60,597 nt of DNA from Streptomyces hygroscopicus (lineage in GTDB: Bacteria; Actinomycetota; Actinomycetes; Streptomycetales; Streptomycetaceae), in assembly GCF_026168105.1 (NCBI RefSeq), contig NZ_LBMW01000044.1:1-60597 (forward strand), given 5' to 3'. A program made the position numbers and the translations under genes. Each line of letters opens with the position of its first letter. Position 1 is the first letter of the stretch. Under the pieces are notes generated by a model. It was not told where the DNA came from and did no database searches. It worked only from the letters and a program-made list of their open reading frames with translations. Shown here piece by piece: positions 58,746-60,597 of the stretch.

Positions 58746-59422
58746 TACTTCCGCAGCGCGGCGAGCTGCTCCTCGAAGGGGATCACCCGGAAACCGTGCG
58801 AGCCCGCCGCGCCGCCACCGGCCGGCGGCGAGCCGGTCGCACCGCGGGACGGCACCTTCGCGCGGGAGCCCGCCGGGGCCAGGGAAGCCGACGGGTCCGT
58901 GCCGGACCGGAGGCCCGCCGCCATCAGCCCCGCCAGTTCCTCCGCCGCACGTTCGATGCGCTCGGGAAGACCCTCGGCACCCCAGTCCTCGGACGCCGCG
59001 TACACACCGGTCGGGACGACCACGGCCCGCAGGTGGGAGAAGAGGGGACGCAGGGCGTGGTCGAGGACCAGCGAGTGCCGTTCGGTCCCGCCCGTCGCCG
59101 CGATCAGGACCGGCCTGCCCGCGAGCGCGTCCTTGTCGAGCACGTCGAAGAACGACTTGAACAGACCGCTGTACGAGGCGGTGAACACCGGCGTGACCAC
59201 GATCAGCCCGTCGGCCTCCGTCACGGCGTCCAGCGCTGCGGAGAGGGCCTGCCCGGGGAAGCCGCTGGTGAAGGCGTGCGCGATCTCCACGGCGAGGTCG
59301 CGCAGCTCGACGACCTCGATACCGACGGGCGTCCGCCGGTCCACGGCGGCGGCCAGCCGGTCGGCCAGCAGGCGCGTGGAGGACGGAACGCTCAGCCCCG
59401 CCGAGACGACGACGAGCTTCAT
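58745..59422 (-). CDS. NAD(P)H-dependent FMN reductase (CE1759-like)
   Basis: 225 residues. Flavodoxin-like fold: VVVSAGLSVPSSTRLLADRL (phosphate loop, ~4-23) and GLIVVTPVFTASYSGLFKSFFDVLDKDALAGRPVLIAATGGTERH. It supplies reduced FMN to a partner monooxygenase. Overlaps the luciferase-like gene upstream by 4 nt, so the two proteins likely work together. The C-terminus is a Gly/Ala/Ser-rich linker. Confidence 0.9.
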   Translation of the reverse strand: MKLVVVSAGLSVPSSTRLLADRLAAAVDRRTPVGIEVVELRDLAVEIAHAFTSGFPGQALSAALDAVTEADGLIVVTPVFTASYSGLFKSFFDVLDKDALAGRPVLIAATGGTERHSLVLDHALRPLFSHLRAVVVPTGVYAASEDWGAEGLPERIERAAEELAGLMAAGLRSGTDPSASLAPAGSRAKVPSRGATGSPPAGGGAAGSHGFRVIPFEEQLAALRK

Positions 59423-60525
59423 ACGGCGGTCACCTCTTCCTCGGGTTCCCCGGCAGCCTTCGCGGCGAGCAGGGAGGCGTGCGTCGGCGCCTGAGGCGCC
59501 CCCGCCGGGCGGGCCCTGGCGAACTCCTCGCGCAGCACCGGTACGACCTCCTCGCCGAGCAGGTCGATCTGCTCGAGGACGGTCTTCAGCGGCAGCCCGG
59601 CGTGGTCCATCAGGAACAGCTGGCGCTGGTAGTCACCGGCGTACTCGCGGAAGGACAGGGTCTTCTCGATCACCTGCTGCGGCGAGCCGACGGTCAGCGG
59701 GGTCTGGTCGGTGAAGTCCTCCAGGGACGGCCCGTGCCCGTACACCGGCGCGTTGTCGAAGTACGGCCGGAACTCGCGCACCGCGTCCTGGGAGTTCCTC
59801 CGCATGAACACCTGCCCGCCCAGGCCCACGATCGCCTGCTCGGGCGTGCCGTGCCCGTAGTGGGCGTAGCGCTCCCGGTACAGCTCGACCATGCGCTTGG
59901 TGTGCTCGGCGGGCCAGAAGATGTTGTTGTGGAAGAAGCCGTCGCCGTAGTACGCGGCCTGCTCGGCGATCTCCGGGGAGCGGATGGAGCCGTGCCAGAC
60001 GAACGGGGGCACGCCGTCCAGCGGACGCGGTGTGGCCGTGAAGCCCTGCAGCGGGCTGCGGAAGCGCCCTTCCCAGTCGACCACTTCCTCGCGCCACAGC
60101 CGGTGCAGCAGCGCGTAGTTCTCGATGGCGAGGTTGATGCCCTGCCGGATGTCCTGCCCGAACCAGGGGTAGACCGGCCCGGTGTTGCCGCGCCCCATCA
60201 TCAGGTCAACCCTGCCGTCCGCGAGATGCTGGAGCATCGCGAAGTCCTCGGCGATCTTCACCGGGTCGTTGGTGGTGATGAGGGTGGTGGAGGTGGACAG
60301 GATCAGCTTCTCGGTCCGCGCGGCTATGTAGCCGAGCATCGTGGTCGGCGAGGACGGCACGAACGGCGGGTTGTGGTGCTCGCCGGTCGCGAAGACGTCC
60401 AGCCCGGCCTCCTCGGCCTTCAACGCGACGGCGACCATGGCCTTGATCCGCTCGTGCTCCGTCGGCGTCCGGCCCGTGGTCGGGTCCGGGGTCACATCAC
60501 CGACGCTGAAGATCCCGAACTGCAT
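59419..60525 (-). CDS. Luciferase-like (LLM class) flavin monooxygenase (CE1758-like)
   Basis: 368 residues from ATG 60523-60525. The bacterial luciferase fold starts MQFGIFSVGDVTPDPTTGRTPTEHERI and contains EAGLDVFATGEHHNPPFVPSSPTTML and MMGRGNTGPVYPWFGQDIRQG. It uses reduced FMN, and the downstream FMN reductase is coupled to it by overlap. The substrate is unknown. The ~70 bp upstream (60526-60597) are relatively AT-rich (GATTTGTTTACGATTCAAC), as expected for a promoter, but the window ends there. Confidence 0.92.
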   Translation of the reverse strand: MQFGIFSVGDVTPDPTTGRTPTEHERIKAMVAVALKAEEAGLDVFATGEHHNPPFVPSSPTTMLGYIAARTEKLILSTSTTLITTNDPVKIAEDFAMLQHLADGRVDLMMGRGNTGPVYPWFGQDIRQGINLAIENYALLHRLWREEVVDWEGRFRSPLQGFTATPRPLDGVPPFVWHGSIRSPEIAEQAAYYGDGFFHNNIFWPAEHTKRMVELYRERYAHYGHGTPEQAIVGLGGQVFMRRNSQDAVREFRPYFDNAPVYGHGPSLEDFTDQTPLTVGSPQQVIEKTLSFREYAGDYQRQLFLMDHAGLPLKTVLEQIDLLGEEVVPVLREEFARARPAGAPQAPTHASLLAAKAAGEPEEEVTAV

Positions 60526-60597
60526 GCTGGCTCACACCCTCCGATTTGTTTACGATTCAACTACACCGCCAAACGATCCCGCCTCCCCCACTATTCC

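Noticed and set aside
1..60597. CRISPR arrays, insertion sequences, integrase or attachment sites
   Set aside because: No regularly spaced direct repeats, transposase or integrase motifs were seen; the repeats present are inside genes or are short tandem copies.

Overview
The window is high-GC actinobacterial chromosome, almost certainly Streptomyces. The signs are very high third-position GC, many GTG/TTG starts behind GGAGG-type ribosome sites, a futalosine-type menaquinone gene set (mqnE, mqnP, mqnL, mqnM), a system II cytochrome c maturation operon beside hemL, and large numbers of regulators and transporters. The core gene order (hemL, histidine phosphatase, thioredoxin, CcdA, ResB, CcsB, then the mqn genes) is the conserved Streptomyces order. 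No integrase, insertion sequence or CRISPR array was seen.

1-9.9 kb: a left-truncated CYTH-like protein, a large LuxR-family (LAL) ATPase regulator, the decayed 3' end of an RsbW-like ATPase gene, a cytochrome P450, a DUF1259 protein, a long-chain acyl-CoA ligase and a YihY/BrkB membrane protein. Between the P450 and the DUF1259 gene lies a 73-nt sequence that folds as a complete tRNA cloverleaf with a glycine (UCC) anticodon and glycine-type identity positions. Its T-loop is non-canonical, and a perfect 14-bp terminator hairpin follows it.

10.2-16.4 kb: a compact RiPP (ribosomally made, modified peptide) cluster. It encodes an MFS exporter, an S9-family peptidase, a 40-residue precursor peptide with a GTG start, a cobalamin-binding radical SAM RiPP maturase with a CX7CX2C cluster motif, and a DUF5825 partner protein. 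The DUF5825 start region is a 23-bp tandem duplication that creates an 8-codon upstream ORF.

16.4-31.3 kb: housekeeping and regulation. This includes DUF4229, a GNAT acetyltransferase, mqnE, an Lrp regulator, the UbiX/UbiA/UbiD-type menaquinone genes, a PLDc_N membrane protein, LysR and EamA genes that overlap tail to tail, a deaminase overlapping an IPNS-like oxygenase, and MerR. A P-loop NTPase and a membrane-anchored substrate-binding-like protein follow, joined by a 21-codon ORF coupled at both ends.

31.4-40.5 kb: cytochrome c biogenesis (ccsB, resB, ccdA, TlpA-like), a polysaccharide-deacetylase-like lipoprotein, a histidine phosphatase, hemL, and a protein with a collagen-like Gly/Pro-rich N-terminus.

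40.5-53.9 kb: a second candidate biosynthetic locus, all on the minus strand. An isonitrile synthase (PvcA/IsnA/DIT1 type), a P450 carrying a 48-bp minisatellite-encoded N-terminus, an asparagine-synthetase-like amidotransferase and an MFS exporter are followed by a FecB/FecCD/ATPase-type importer whose binding protein has a Met-rich segment. Next come a PCuAC-like protein, a CopA-type copper ATPase, a small Met/His-tailed membrane protein and a Met-rich secreted protein. Together they suggest an isonitrile copper-chelator (chalkophore-like) production, uptake and copper-handling island; this is inference.

54.3-60.5 kb: an APC-type permease, a two-component system, and an FMN reductase coupled to a luciferase-like monooxygenase.
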